Assembly: GCA_030615505.1 (NCBI GenBank)
Contig: JAUWZD010000012.1
Location: 1 to 59,097, forward strand
Direction of reading: 5' to 3'
DNA length: 59,097 bases
DNA from: Spirochaetales bacterium
GTDB taxonomy: Bacteria > Spirochaetota > Spirochaetia > SZUA-6 > DRHE01
The stretch's first letter is position 1. The number at the start of each line of letters is the position of its first letter. Both the position numbers and the translations under genes were made by a program. Shown piece after piece: positions 43,476 to 52,818 of this stretch. Under the pieces are notes generated by a model that was not told the origin of the DNA, ran no database searches, and saw nothing but the letters and a program-made list of their open reading frames with translations.

Positions 43476-44366
43476 ATGACTGAAAAGAGCCTCAAACGAG
43501 TCAGCTACACCGTGCTCACGGGACCGGCCATCCTGATATACGCCTTCATCATCATCTTTCCCATCGTGTTCAGCCTCTCCTTGAGCTTTACCGAGTGGTC
43601 GGGATTGGACACACCTAAGCTCGTTGGACTGGAACAGTACGTGAGGATACTCACCGATCCGGTCTTTTTGCACGGACTGAGGAACATCCTGCTCGTGGTC
43701 GCAGTTTCGATCTTCGGCCAGATCCCCCTGGGCTTTGTTCTGGCCTACATTATCTACCGCAGGCTGATTGTGGGGGGAAGGTTCTTCGAGACCATGATCT
43801 TTCTCCCGATCACGATCTCGGCCGTGGTGGTGGCCATCCTCTGGAACCAGATCTTCTCCCCGGCCGGCATCTACACGGCCCTGATGCGGATGATCCGGGA
43901 TGACCCGCGGTATGTCCTGGGAATCTTTGAAAGTAAAACCTTCGCCATGGTACCGATTCTCTTCATCATTCTGTGGATGTACACCGGTATGTATATGGTC
44001 ATATACATTGCCAACCTGCAGAGGATCTCTCCGTCAGTCATCGAGGCTGCGATCATCGACGGCGCTACAGAAGGACAGATCCTGGGCAGGGTCATCCTGC
44101 CCTCCATGGTGAACATCATCTTCACAACCGCCGTGTTTGCCATCTCGGGAAGCCTGAAGAGCTTCGATCTGATCTATGCCATGACTGGCGGAGGCCCGGC
44201 ACACTACACCGAGGTCATCGCCATATATATGTACGTGAATACATTCAAGTACTACAACTACGGATTCGGTAGTGCGGTTTCGGTTGTGATCGTGATCCTG
44301 AGCCTGGGTCTAATCGGCCTGATCCAGATCATCTTCAGGCGCTTCGAGCGGATGTATGAGGCTTGA
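43476..44366 (+). CDS. CUT1 sugar ABC permease (MalF-like)
   Basis: A 296-residue permease with six hydrophobic segments. The EAA loop is SVIEAAIIDGATEGQILGRV near 190, and the MTGGGPAHYTEVIAIYMY segment near 240 is typical of this subunit type. Start ATG 43476 has GGGGAG upstream. No ATPase is encoded in the operon. Confidence 0.93.
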   Translation: MTEKSLKRVSYTVLTGPAILIYAFIIIFPIVFSLSLSFTEWSGLDTPKLVGLEQYVRILTDPVFLHGLRNILLVVAVSIFGQIPLGFVLAYIIYRRLIVGGRFFETMIFLPITISAVVVAILWNQIFSPAGIYTALMRMIRDDPRYVLGIFESKTFAMVPILFIILWMYTGMYMVIYIANLQRISPSVIEAAIIDGATEGQILGRVILPSMVNIIFTTAVFAISGSLKSFDLIYAMTGGGPAHYTEVIAIYMYVNTFKYYNYGFGSAVSVVIVILSLGLIGLIQIIFRRFERMYEA

Positions 44367-44380
44367 GCAGGGGGGCGAAC

Positions 44381-45223
44381 ATGTCAAGTGAAATCAGGCA
44401 GAAGAATGTCGGATGGAATCTCGCCGCCTATATAATCATGATTATCTTCACCGTCCTGACTGTGGGACCGCTGGTCTGGCTGCTGTACAGCTCGGTGAAA
44501 CCCCATTTCGACATCATCCGCAATGTCTTCGGCCTGCCCAAGACGTTCTATGTGCAGAACTACGTGCAGGCCTGGAATTTAGCCCATCTTGGGATCCTCA
44601 TGCTGAACAGCATCTTTTACTCCACCGTGGCCACGGCGATTACCACGCTCCTGGCCCTGGCTGCAGGCTACGGCTTTGCCAAGTTCAAGTACAAAATCTC
44701 CGGTTTCTTCTACTTCTTCTTCATCATGGGACTCCTGATCACCGTGCACTCTGTGCTGGTTCCTCTCTTTGTCATGGAAACCAGGCTCCGCATCGATGAT
44801 ACGCGCCTGGGGGTGATCCTGCCCTACGTAGCCTTCGGGCTACCCTTTTCGATCTACCTGGCCACTTCCTATATCCGGGGAATTCCCGACTCTCTCGAGG
44901 CGGCAGCGGTCATCGACGGGGCGAGCTACCTGAGGATCTTCAAGGACATCATCATCCCCATCTGTACCCCGGTTGTTGCAACCATGCTGATCTTCTCCTT
45001 CCTGGCCAACTGGAACGAGCTCATTTTCGTGCTGACCCTGACCAGTAAGGCGACTTTACGCAGTCTGCCCGTGGGCGTTCTGGCTTTCGCCGGCGGCAAA
45101 ACGAGAAACTACGGGCTGCAGTTCGCAGTGTTGGTGATCGCCACCCTGCCGATGATTATGTTCTACGTTTTTTCCCACAACCAACTGGCCAGGGGATTTG
45201 CCGCCGGGGCATTGAAAGAATAG
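44381..45223 (+). CDS. CUT1 sugar ABC permease (MalG-like)
   Basis: A 280-residue permease, six segments, EAA loop DSLEAAAVIDGASYLRIFKD near 190, and the closing LARGFAAGALKE that marks MalG-type subunits. ATG 44381 is preferred because AGGGGGG stands seven bases before it; the frame is open back to TTG 44363, which overlaps the previous stop. It pairs with the MalF-like permease. Confidence 0.93.
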   Translation: MSSEIRQKNVGWNLAAYIIMIIFTVLTVGPLVWLLYSSVKPHFDIIRNVFGLPKTFYVQNYVQAWNLAHLGILMLNSIFYSTVATAITTLLALAAGYGFAKFKYKISGFFYFFFIMGLLITVHSVLVPLFVMETRLRIDDTRLGVILPYVAFGLPFSIYLATSYIRGIPDSLEAAAVIDGASYLRIFKDIIIPICTPVVATMLIFSFLANWNELIFVLTLTSKATLRSLPVGVLAFAGGKTRNYGLQFAVLVIATLPMIMFYVFSHNQLARGFAAGALKE

Positions 45224-45270
45224 CTGAAATACAGCATAAGAATTATACAGCAAGGGGTAGAGGTAAGTCT

Positions 45271-46962
45271 TTGAAAATCCTCATCAATCACATCGGTTAT
45301 GAACAAGCGGGAAAGAAAAGGGCCGTGATCGAAGCCCCTGAACAGGCAGGCCTAAGTGATTACCACCTGGTGGAACAGGGTACTGGCAGCACAGTGCATC
45401 GAGGCAGGCTTAATCCAGAGGGAAGAGTTGAGCGATGGAAAGATTGGCACTTTTATTCTGCTGATTTTTCGGCATTTCAACAGCAAGGCACCTACAGCCT
45501 GGAAATTCCCCTCGCCGAAGGCAGCCTTCGCTCTGAACATTTCGAGATCAAAAACAGGATTTTCCTCGACCGCTGCCTTCCAGCCCTTTTATCCTATTTT
45601 CGTTCTCAACGCTGCTCCGGAGAGGTTGACCAAGCCGATCAAAGCATCCCCTTTACCGGTTCGAGGGAAGATAGAGTGGATGTCCACGGCGGCTGGTACG
45701 ACGCCTCCGGGGATACGAGCAAATACCTGAGCCATCTATCTTATGCCAACTACCTGGATCCTCAACAGACGCCCCTGGTCGTGTGGAGCCTGCTCGCTTC
45801 GCGAGATATCTTGGCTCCGAAGCCAGGAAGGGAGGATCTAGCTCTCCGGATGGCGGATGAAGCTGCACATGGCGCTGATTTCTTAGTACGCATGCAGGAT
45901 CCTGCCGGTTATTTCTACATCACCGTGTTCGACCGCTGGACCAAGGAGGTGGATCAGCGGACAATCTGCGTTTTTCGTGACCAGGAAGGCCTCAAATCGG
46001 ATGACTACCAGGCTGGCTACAGACAGGGAGGCGGGATGGCCATCGCCGCGCTGGCCAGAAGTGCGGCTGAGCGCATCTCCGGAGAGTATTCCACTGACCG
46101 GTACCTGGAGACTGCTGTCCGTGGTTTCGATCATCTGGAAAAGCACAACATCAAGTATTTGGACGATGGCCGGGAGAACATCATCGACGATTACTGTGCT
46201 CTCATGGCCGCTGCAGAGCTTTACGGAGCGACCCAGGAAAAGCGCTTTCAACAGGCTGCCCGGAGAAGGGCGGAATCTCTGGGCGCTAGATTAGTGAACG
46301 GCGGAGCGGTACCCGGCTGGTTTCGTGCCGATGACAGAGAGCGGCCCTTCTTCCATGCCTCGGATGCCGGGCTTCCCATAGTAGCCTTGTGCCGCTTTCT
46401 CGAACTGGACGTGGTTGAGGATTTCCGGGAGATGGTCCTGGCAACACTGTACCGCTCGCTGACTTTTGAGCTGGAGATAACCGTAGAGGTGAACAATCCC
46501 TTTGGATATGCGAGACAGTACGTAAAGCCGTTTCAACGGCCGGCCAGAACCGCTTTTTTCATTCCTCACGACAATGAAACCGGGTACTGGTGGCAGGGAG
46601 AGAACGCCCGCCTGGACTCTTTAGCCGCTGCTGCCCGCCTGGCGAGCCGCTATTTTCCGGAAAACACCTCGTTTCGCGACTGCCTGGAGCGCTACGCCTC
46701 CGATCAGCTGAACTGGATTCTGGGGCTCAATCCATATGATGCCTGCCTGCTGCACGGATTCGGCCGCAACAATCCGGAGTATGAGAAGGAGTATCCGAAT
46801 GCCTTCGGGGGCATCTGTAACGGAATTACTTCCGGGTTCTACGATGAAAAGGATATCGATTTTTTGCCTGGCCCCTGCGCCGAACAGGGAGAGCATCGGT
46901 GGCGGTGGAGCGAACAGTGGCTGCCCCATGCTGCCTGGTTCCTTCTTGCCGTGTGCTCTTAG
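45271..46962 (+). CDS. GH9-like glycoside hydrolase
   Basis: A 563-residue enzyme. Residues 1-95 are the N-terminal Ig-like domain found before GH9 catalytic domains (ILINHIGYEQAGKKRAVIEA, YSLEIPLAEGSLRSEHFEI). The (alpha/alpha)6 barrel shows VDVHGGWYDASGDTSKYLSH with the catalytic Asp pair, NIIDDYCALMAAAELYGAT, and GICNGITSGF. The C-terminal WRWSEQWLPHAAWFLLAV probably holds the acid Glu. No signal peptide, so cytoplasmic; GH9 members of this kind include exo-beta-glucosaminidases and beta-glucosidases as well as cellulases. TTG 45271 follows AGAGGTAAG. Context favours GlcNAc-containing saccharides. Confidence 0.82.
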   Translation: MKILINHIGYEQAGKKRAVIEAPEQAGLSDYHLVEQGTGSTVHRGRLNPEGRVERWKDWHFYSADFSAFQQQGTYSLEIPLAEGSLRSEHFEIKNRIFLDRCLPALLSYFRSQRCSGEVDQADQSIPFTGSREDRVDVHGGWYDASGDTSKYLSHLSYANYLDPQQTPLVVWSLLASRDILAPKPGREDLALRMADEAAHGADFLVRMQDPAGYFYITVFDRWTKEVDQRTICVFRDQEGLKSDDYQAGYRQGGGMAIAALARSAAERISGEYSTDRYLETAVRGFDHLEKHNIKYLDDGRENIIDDYCALMAAAELYGATQEKRFQQAARRRAESLGARLVNGGAVPGWFRADDRERPFFHASDAGLPIVALCRFLELDVVEDFREMVLATLYRSLTFELEITVEVNNPFGYARQYVKPFQRPARTAFFIPHDNETGYWWQGENARLDSLAAAARLASRYFPENTSFRDCLERYASDQLNWILGLNPYDACLLHGFGRNNPEYEKEYPNAFGGICNGITSGFYDEKDIDFLPGPCAEQGEHRWRWSEQWLPHAAWFLLAVCS

Positions 46963-46985
46963 GCCTTGACTGAAGGAGAGAAAAA

Positions 46986-48797
46986 GTGAGTACAGCAAAC
47001 CGTGAGAAGAGCGCTAACCACAATCTGATTCTGATACCTCAGCCGGTGAAGATCGAGTATCTTCAAGGTACCTACCAGGTGCCTCCAGGGCTGGCGGAGG
47101 AATTACTATCATACCCGGAAAAACCGGTGCACCAGGTTGAATTTAAAACCGACCGGTCAATACCTCATCCCCAGGCCTACCGCCTACAGATTGACAGAGA
47201 TGGTATCACTGCAGTTGCCTCAAGCCCGGCGGGTCATTTCTACGCCATGATGACCTTGAGGCAGATCCAGCGTCAAATAGAGGAGTGGATCCCGTATGTT
47301 CGAATTGAAGACCAGCCCGATTTCCCGGTACGCGGCGTGATGCTCGATATCAGTAGAAACCGGGTACCCACCATGGAAACCATATTGCAGTTGGTGGATC
47401 TCTGGTCGGAGCTCAAGCTCAACCAGGTTCAGCTCTACACCGAGCACACTTTTGCTTACAAGAATCATCAGGCGGTTTGGGAGCAGGCTTCGCCGTTTAC
47501 GGGTCGGGAAATCGAAGAGCTGGATGCCTACTGCCGCAAGCGCTGTATCGATCTGGTCCCCAATCAGAACTCTTTCGGACACCTGGAGCGTTGGCTGGTT
47601 CATCCTGAGTACCGCCATCTGGCCGAATCTCCCGGGGGATTTACCGACTTCTGGGGGAACAAGAGGGATTGCCCGACCACCCTCTTCCCGGGTTTCGAAG
47701 AGGCTATCGAGTTTCTGCAGGGGCTATACGATGAGCTGCTCCCTCATTTTTCCAGCAAGTTGTTCAACGTCGGCTGTGATGAGACCTTTGAGCTGGGTCA
47801 GGGTAGAAGCAAATTAGTCTGTAAAGAACGGGGCACCGGGCCGGTCTATCTGGATTTTCTGCTGAAGATATACCAGGAGGTTAAAAAGCGGGGTAAGCGA
47901 ATGCAGTTCTGGGCCGACATGGTGCTGCGCTATCCGGAACTGATCCCACAGCTTCCAGACGACCTGATCGCCATGATCTGGGGCTATGAGGCGGATCACC
48001 CCTTTAAGAGTGAATGCAGCGCTTTTGCCGATACAGGGCTGGAGTTTTATGTCTGCTCAGGAACTTCGGCCTGGAACTCTCTCGGGGGACGGTGGGAAAA
48101 TGCCAGGGGTAACCTGTTGAGCGCAGCCCAGGCCGGGCTGGCCGGTGGCGCCTCCGGATACCTGATCACCGAGTGGGGGGATTACGGGCACTGGCAGCAG
48201 CACCCGATCCCGCTCCCCGGCTACCTTTACGGTGCAGCCTTGAGCTGGTGTCAAAAGCAAAATAGAGAGATAGATCTGGAGCGCTGTCTTTCTGTCCACG
48301 TTTTTGAGGATAAAAGCGGTCAGGCGGCTCAAGGCTTGATGCTGCTGGGCCGGGCCTATCTGGATTCAGGAGTGTCCATTCACAATGCCACGCTCTTTCA
48401 TGCGCTGTTCTTTGATGACCTGATCAGGGATTGCTCCAAGAGCCTGCAAAAGCTGGCCAAAGAGGATCTCAGCAGGGCGGAGGCGAACATACGCAGGGCG
48501 TTAGAGCTGGTTGATGCTTCAGAGACCAGCACCGCTGACGGCGATCTGTTGCAGGAGGAGCTTCGCTTTTCCTGCAGGCAGATGCTTCATGCCTGTGCCC
48601 TGGGACAGGCGCCCATTGCAGCTGAGAGTATGGAAATTGCCAGAATTCCAAAACAGGCAAGGGACGCCCTGGCCTCAGAGCTGGAAGAAATCAAGGAGTC
48701 ATTTGTGCAACTCTGGCTCAAGCGCTCGAGGCCCGGCGGGCTCAAAGAAAGCCTGCGCGGATTTGACAAGCTGTTGGCCAAATACCGGTCTGATTAA
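46986..48797 (+). CDS. GH20 beta-N-acetylhexosaminidase-like enzyme
   Basis: A 603-residue GH20 protein. An N-terminal GH20b-like domain (residues 15-110) ends in AGHFYAMMTLRQIQRQ; the barrel starts DFPVRGVMLDISRNRVPTME and has LVPNQNSFGHLERWL, and the catalytic Asp-Glu pair in LFNVGCDETFELGQGRS near residue 265, then FWADMVLRYPEL. About 150 helical residues follow. GTG 46986 is used, with GAAGGAGAG upstream. No signal peptide. It would release terminal GlcNAc or a related sugar. Last gene of the GC-rich operon 42087-48797. Confidence 0.87.
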   Translation: MSTANREKSANHNLILIPQPVKIEYLQGTYQVPPGLAEELLSYPEKPVHQVEFKTDRSIPHPQAYRLQIDRDGITAVASSPAGHFYAMMTLRQIQRQIEEWIPYVRIEDQPDFPVRGVMLDISRNRVPTMETILQLVDLWSELKLNQVQLYTEHTFAYKNHQAVWEQASPFTGREIEELDAYCRKRCIDLVPNQNSFGHLERWLVHPEYRHLAESPGGFTDFWGNKRDCPTTLFPGFEEAIEFLQGLYDELLPHFSSKLFNVGCDETFELGQGRSKLVCKERGTGPVYLDFLLKIYQEVKKRGKRMQFWADMVLRYPELIPQLPDDLIAMIWGYEADHPFKSECSAFADTGLEFYVCSGTSAWNSLGGRWENARGNLLSAAQAGLAGGASGYLITEWGDYGHWQQHPIPLPGYLYGAALSWCQKQNREIDLERCLSVHVFEDKSGQAAQGLMLLGRAYLDSGVSIHNATLFHALFFDDLIRDCSKSLQKLAKEDLSRAEANIRRALELVDASETSTADGDLLQEELRFSCRQMLHACALGQAPIAAESMEIARIPKQARDALASELEEIKESFVQLWLKRSRPGGLKESLRGFDKLLAKYRSD

Positions 48798-49056
48798 TGC
48801 ATGGGCCGGGAGGTACTCCTCGGCCTCCAGGGAACAGAGTCCCTTGTGGACCTGCACGATTCCGGCCAGCTCCTTGAACAGCGGATCTTTTTCTCCTTCA
48901 TGCGCAAAATCGGCGATGGCTGTGAGCTCCATCTCGATATTGGTGTAGATCAGCTTCTTGCCGCCGGGGATGTGGGGCAGGTTCAGGGTAGTGTCCACCA
49001 CGGCGTTCAAGCCGCCCAAATGGGTGATCATCACCGCCGGGTTGATCCGGCCCTGA
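48790..49056 (-). pseudogene. Zinc-type sugar alcohol dehydrogenase, C-terminal fragment
   Basis: About 85 residues: GRINPAVMITHLGGLNAVVD, TTLNLPHIPGGKKLIYTNIE, LTAIADFAHEGEKDPLFKEL and WSLEAEEYLPAHA-like ending (here CSLEAEEYLPAHA). I recognise this as the end of L-sorbose-1-phosphate-reductase-like zinc dehydrogenases. It has no own stop and runs antisense into the GH20 gene end, so the 3' end is also lost. Confidence 0.6.
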
Positions 49057-49061
49057 GGGCC

Positions 49062-49230
49062 GTAACATTATTGAACTGGCCGCCTTTGTGCCTAATATCA
49101 CAGCGGGCAGGGGCTGTATAGCGCTGGTGGCCATTTTACCTGGGGAACAAAACCCCTCTGGGCATTCTGCTCGCCTCCTTTGTGTTTGGCTTTGCTGAGA
49201 GTGTCTCTAATTATGCTCAGGGAGCTACTC
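49062..49230 (+). pseudogene. NupQ-like ABC permease fragment
   Basis: Reads NIIELAAFVPNITAGRGCIA, LVAIF, then after a small frame change KPLWGILLASFVFGFAESVS, NYAQGA. This is the GRG-IALVA-FLG-NP-GILLAS-LFG segment of nucleoside/BMP-type permeases, distinct from the intact gene next door (49250-50221, opposite strand). Only about 55 codons remain. Confidence 0.6.
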
Positions 49231-49249
49231 GAAGGAAAAACTGCGGCAG

Positions 49250-50221
49250 TTACCCTTTTATTATCCGTGTTTTAGATTTTTTCCATATGCTGTATGCTAC
49301 CATAGCAATAAGAGTTATAACATAAGGCACTGTTTGGATAAAATGGTGTGGAATATTGAGTGAAGAAACCTGTAACAAATAAGAAGTTTCTTCGGCTCCG
49401 CCGAAGAGCAGAGAAGCAGCGACAGTTCCGGCAGGATTTATACCGCCGACAAAGATGGTCACAAGGCCTATCCATCCTCTGTTATTCACCATACCACGGG
49501 CAAAGGCCGTAATAGGTATTGAAAGACTGGCTCCTGCAAGACCGCAGGTGAAACCGCTGATAAGTATGGCAATAAATTGATACTTTTTTGGATTAAGACC
49601 GATTGATCGAAAGGCGCCCGGATTCTCCCCAACCGAACGTAATCTTAAGCCGAAAGTTGTTTTATAAATTACAATGTACCCCAGAAAGGCGATAAACCAG
49701 CTCAAATAAACAAATAGATTGTACCCGTTCACCAGAGTTCCCAAAATGGGGATAGATTTTATGATGGGTATATTGATCTCTGTGATTTTTATTAAATCAG
49801 TTCCATGAATGATCCCCTTTTCCTGGAACAAAACAGTCTGCAAAAGAACTGTAAAACCGGCGGCAAATAGATTGGTTGCCAGGCCGGCAAAAAAGATATT
49901 TGCATCAAGACCAAGACTGATGGATGCAAATAAACTTGCTAAAACCACAGAGGAAAAAACACCGATAACAATTCCCCAAAAAAGACTGCCCGTACTTACG
50001 GCAGCAACAATCGAAAAAAAGGCTGAAAATATCATCAGACCTTCTAAAGCGATATTCAGGACGCCTGCAAGTTGAGAAAAGAGGCCCCCAATACCGGCCA
50101 GCAGGATGGGAGAAGCCATCCTGACTGTTCCTTGAATAATGTAAGAAGGCATAAAAGCGGAAGCAACAAATAATATCCCAATGACCGCTAAAAGAAAAAT
50201 CATGACAGTTTTATTCTCCAC
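49250..50221 (-). CDS. Nucleoside/BMP-type ABC permease (NupQ-like)
   Basis: A 323-residue permease with about nine hydrophobic segments. LRLRSVGENPGAFRSIGLNP is the cytoplasmic loop typical of this branch of the sugar/nucleoside permeases, and NNRGWIGLVTIFVGGINPAG the late conserved segment. It overlaps the NupP-like gene by 22 bp. It belongs to the operon 49250-55015 with ATPase, binding protein and a URO-D-like protein. Confidence 0.92.
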   Translation of the reverse strand: MENKTVMIFLLAVIGILFVASAFMPSYIIQGTVRMASPILLAGIGGLFSQLAGVLNIALEGLMIFSAFFSIVAAVSTGSLFWGIVIGVFSSVVLASLFASISLGLDANIFFAGLATNLFAAGFTVLLQTVLFQEKGIIHGTDLIKITEINIPIIKSIPILGTLVNGYNLFVYLSWFIAFLGYIVIYKTTFGLRLRSVGENPGAFRSIGLNPKKYQFIAILISGFTCGLAGASLSIPITAFARGMVNNRGWIGLVTIFVGGINPAGTVAASLLFGGAEETSYLLQVSSLNIPHHFIQTVPYVITLIAMVAYSIWKKSKTRIIKG

Positions 50222-51240
50222 AGCGCCTGGGCAGTTATCAGGTAATAAATAACAGCACTTACTACCTGAGCTACCTCCGGAGGGATATCTGCCAGCAGCC
50301 CGGAAAGATTTGCCCCGGTTAATATATAGGCGAAAAGAAACGCTGCAGGTATCACTCCAAAGGGATTATTTCTGGCAATAAGTGCCACTGCTATACCGTT
50401 CCAGCCCATGCTATAAGTGGAAAATTCTACCATCCGGCCGTGAAATACTCCCAAACTCGAGGTAATCCCTGCTAATCCGCAGAGACCGCCGCTCGCAATC
50501 ATAGCGACAAGAACACACTTCGCTTCTCCAATACCGCCATAGCGAGCAAATTCTTCGTTAAAACCGTAGATTCGCAGAGAATAGCCCGTAGCGGTCCGGT
50601 ACAGAAAATAGTAAGTCATTAAAACCAAAACCAGGGCCAGAGCAAAGCCCAGGTGAAGATCACAGGACGGTAATATTTTAGGAAAAACAAATGCTTTATT
50701 TACATAACCAGTCGTATTTATACCTGCTCCGGGCATTTTCATCGGCCCTGCGAGAAAATAATTTACAACCGGAAGGATGATTAAAGAAGCCATGTACGAT
50801 GTTATCAGCTCATTGACACCCCACCGGAGACGCAGTGCAGCTGGTAACAGACCCAATACACTCCCTACGATGAATCCCATCACGAGTATTGCAATAACTG
50901 CAATGACAGGAGGCCAGTTTGGAATCTGCAGGCCTAAAACAATACCCATAAAAGCTCCCAGATAGACCTGTCCTTCACCTGCCAGGTTCCACACTTTTGT
51001 CTGGAATGAAATGGACATTGCCAATCCTGTAATAATAAGGGGTGTCATTGTGGTCAATAGAGTGCAGAGACTATACCTCGATGAAAACGGGGCCAGGAAA
51101 AACGAGTATAGTGCCTTTAAAGGCATCTTGCTCGTAACAGTTATTATCACTATTCCGACAATGAAAGATATTCCTATTGCGATAACAATCCCTTTGAACT
51201 CTCGAATTAGATTTTCGGATAGTATTCTTTTAGATATCAG
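50200..51240 (-). CDS. Nucleoside/BMP-type ABC permease (NupP-like)
   Basis: Partner permease. Recognisable segments: TKVWNLAGEGQVYLGAFMG, RWGVNELITSYMASLI, TGYSLRIYGFNEEFARYGGI and YSMGWNGIAVALIARNNPFG. The first standard start codon is GTG 51150, but that would remove the first transmembrane helix: upstream the same frame encodes ISKRILSENLIREFKGIVIA and a hydrophobic run up to CTG 51240-51238, which overlaps the ATPase stop (CTGA) and has GGGGAAGGTG before it. I therefore extend to that CTG, with the start uncertain. Confidence 0.85.
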   Translation of the reverse strand: MISKRILSENLIREFKGIVIAIGISFIVGIVIITVTSKMPLKALYSFFLAPFSSRYSLCTLLTTMTPLIITGLAMSISFQTKVWNLAGEGQVYLGAFMGIVLGLQIPNWPPVIAVIAILVMGFIVGSVLGLLPAALRLRWGVNELITSYMASLIILPVVNYFLAGPMKMPGAGINTTGYVNKAFVFPKILPSCDLHLGFALALVLVLMTYYFLYRTATGYSLRIYGFNEEFARYGGIGEAKCVLVAMIASGGLCGLAGITSSLGVFHGRMVEFSTYSMGWNGIAVALIARNNPFGVIPAAFLFAYILTGANLSGLLADIPPEVAQVVSAVIYYLITAQALWRIKLS

Positions 51241-52766
51241 TTTTTCACCTTCCCCGTTCTTACTCCCATCATGTACTCTCCGATTTCATAACTGGACAGC
51301 TCCTGATCGTTATCAAAGATAATTGTTATTTCCCCCCTGTACATGACGCCAATGAAATCCGAAAGAGAAATTATTTCATTCAAATCACTTGATATGATTA
51401 AAATGGCACAGCCGGATTCTCTCATATCAAGAATCCTATCGTATACAAAATCCGCTGATTTTACATCCAATCCTCTTGTCGGTTCCTCAATAATGAGGAA
51501 CTCTGGATACCCATCAAATTCCCGGGACAGAACAAGCTTCTGCAGATTGCCGCCGGAAAGGGTGTTGGCCTTCATACTGGTATTCTCAGCTTTGATCGCG
51601 TATGAGCGGACCTTATCATCACAAAACAGTTTTATTGCCGGTATGTCTAAAAATAGTCTTTTTTTAAATCTAGCTGTATTGGACACAACTATATTTTCCC
51701 AGAGACAGGCCTGCCCGGCCGAACCCCTGGCTGTTCGCTCAGCAGGGACATAGGCGACTCCACAGGCTCGTATTGATTTGGGGTTATTCCCGGAAATTAT
51801 TTTCCCGCTAATAGATATTTCTCCTGAAGAGATCTTTCTTAAACCGAAGAGCGCTTCTACCAGATCTGCCTGACCGTTTCCCGCTACACCTGCAATTCCG
51901 AAAATCTCTCCTTTGCGGATCTGAAAAGTAACTGCATCGAGCACTGGCTGTTTCACGCCTTTCTCAAGAATCCTCAGATTGTTTACTGTTAAAACTACCT
52001 TACCCGGCTGGATGGGTGATTTGCTAATAAAAAATTCAGACCTGCGGCCCACCATGAGAGAGCAAATATCTTCTTTAGTAACACTTTCTGTGTCCCGGCA
52101 GGCGACCATTCTACCGGACTTCATAATAAAAACAATATCAGAAACAGTTTTTACCTCCCCCAGCTTATGGGTGATGAAAACAATGGTGTGCCCGGAATCA
52201 GCCAGTTTCTTGAGTGTTTTAAACAGGGCTTCTATCTCCTGTTCTACCAATACGGAAGTCGGCTCATCGAGAATTAGGATTCGTGCACCCCTGTACAGCA
52301 TCTTGAGTATCTCAACCCGCTGCTTCTGTCCTACTGTCATCCTGTTGATTATTGCTTTGGGTTCAATCTGAAGGCTGTATTTTACTGATATATCCTTGAT
52401 AATTTCATCAGCCTTCTTGTTGTCGTAAAAAAGCCCTCCTTTCCGGGGTTCCGCCCCGAGGACAATATTTTGGGCTGTGGTTAATGAAGGAAATAACTGG
52501 AACTCCTGGTGCACCATCCCGAGACCAAGACGGTTTGCAACAAGGGGACTTGGAATGTTCACCTTCTCATTATCAATAAATATTCTTCCTGAATCCGGCT
52601 GTTCCTCACCGTAGAGGATTTTCATCAGAGTGGTTTTTCCCGCTCCGTTCTCCCCTACAATGGCATGGATCTTTCCTTCTTCCAGTTCTAAATCGATTCC
52701 AGCGTTCGCTAGAACATTGTTCGGTTGATAGGTTTTTACAATCCCTTCCATTAGAATAATGCTCAT
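51237..52766 (-). CDS. Tandem ABC ATPase of nucleoside/BMP-type importer (NupO-like)
   Basis: A 509-residue protein with two ABC domains, as in sugar and nucleoside importers. Domain 1: Walker A VGENGAGKTTLMK, signature region MTVGQKQRVEILKML, Walker B ILILDEPTSVL. Domain 2: GVAGNGQADLVEAL in place of a Walker A (no Lys, normal for this family), LSGGNLQKLVLSREF, LIIEEPTRGLDVKS. It energises the two permeases; its gene is 52 bp after the binding-protein gene. Confidence 0.94.
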   Translation of the reverse strand: MSIILMEGIVKTYQPNNVLANAGIDLELEEGKIHAIVGENGAGKTTLMKILYGEEQPDSGRIFIDNEKVNIPSPLVANRLGLGMVHQEFQLFPSLTTAQNIVLGAEPRKGGLFYDNKKADEIIKDISVKYSLQIEPKAIINRMTVGQKQRVEILKMLYRGARILILDEPTSVLVEQEIEALFKTLKKLADSGHTIVFITHKLGEVKTVSDIVFIMKSGRMVACRDTESVTKEDICSLMVGRRSEFFISKSPIQPGKVVLTVNNLRILEKGVKQPVLDAVTFQIRKGEIFGIAGVAGNGQADLVEALFGLRKISSGEISISGKIISGNNPKSIRACGVAYVPAERTARGSAGQACLWENIVVSNTARFKKRLFLDIPAIKLFCDDKVRSYAIKAENTSMKANTLSGGNLQKLVLSREFDGYPEFLIIEEPTRGLDVKSADFVYDRILDMRESGCAILIISSDLNEIISLSDFIGVMYRGEITIIFDNDQELSSYEIGEYMMGVRTGKVKN

Positions 52767-52818
52767 TTAAGAAAATCCTCACATCAACCAGCAGCCCGCA
52801 ACAGGTTTCAAGAAACCT

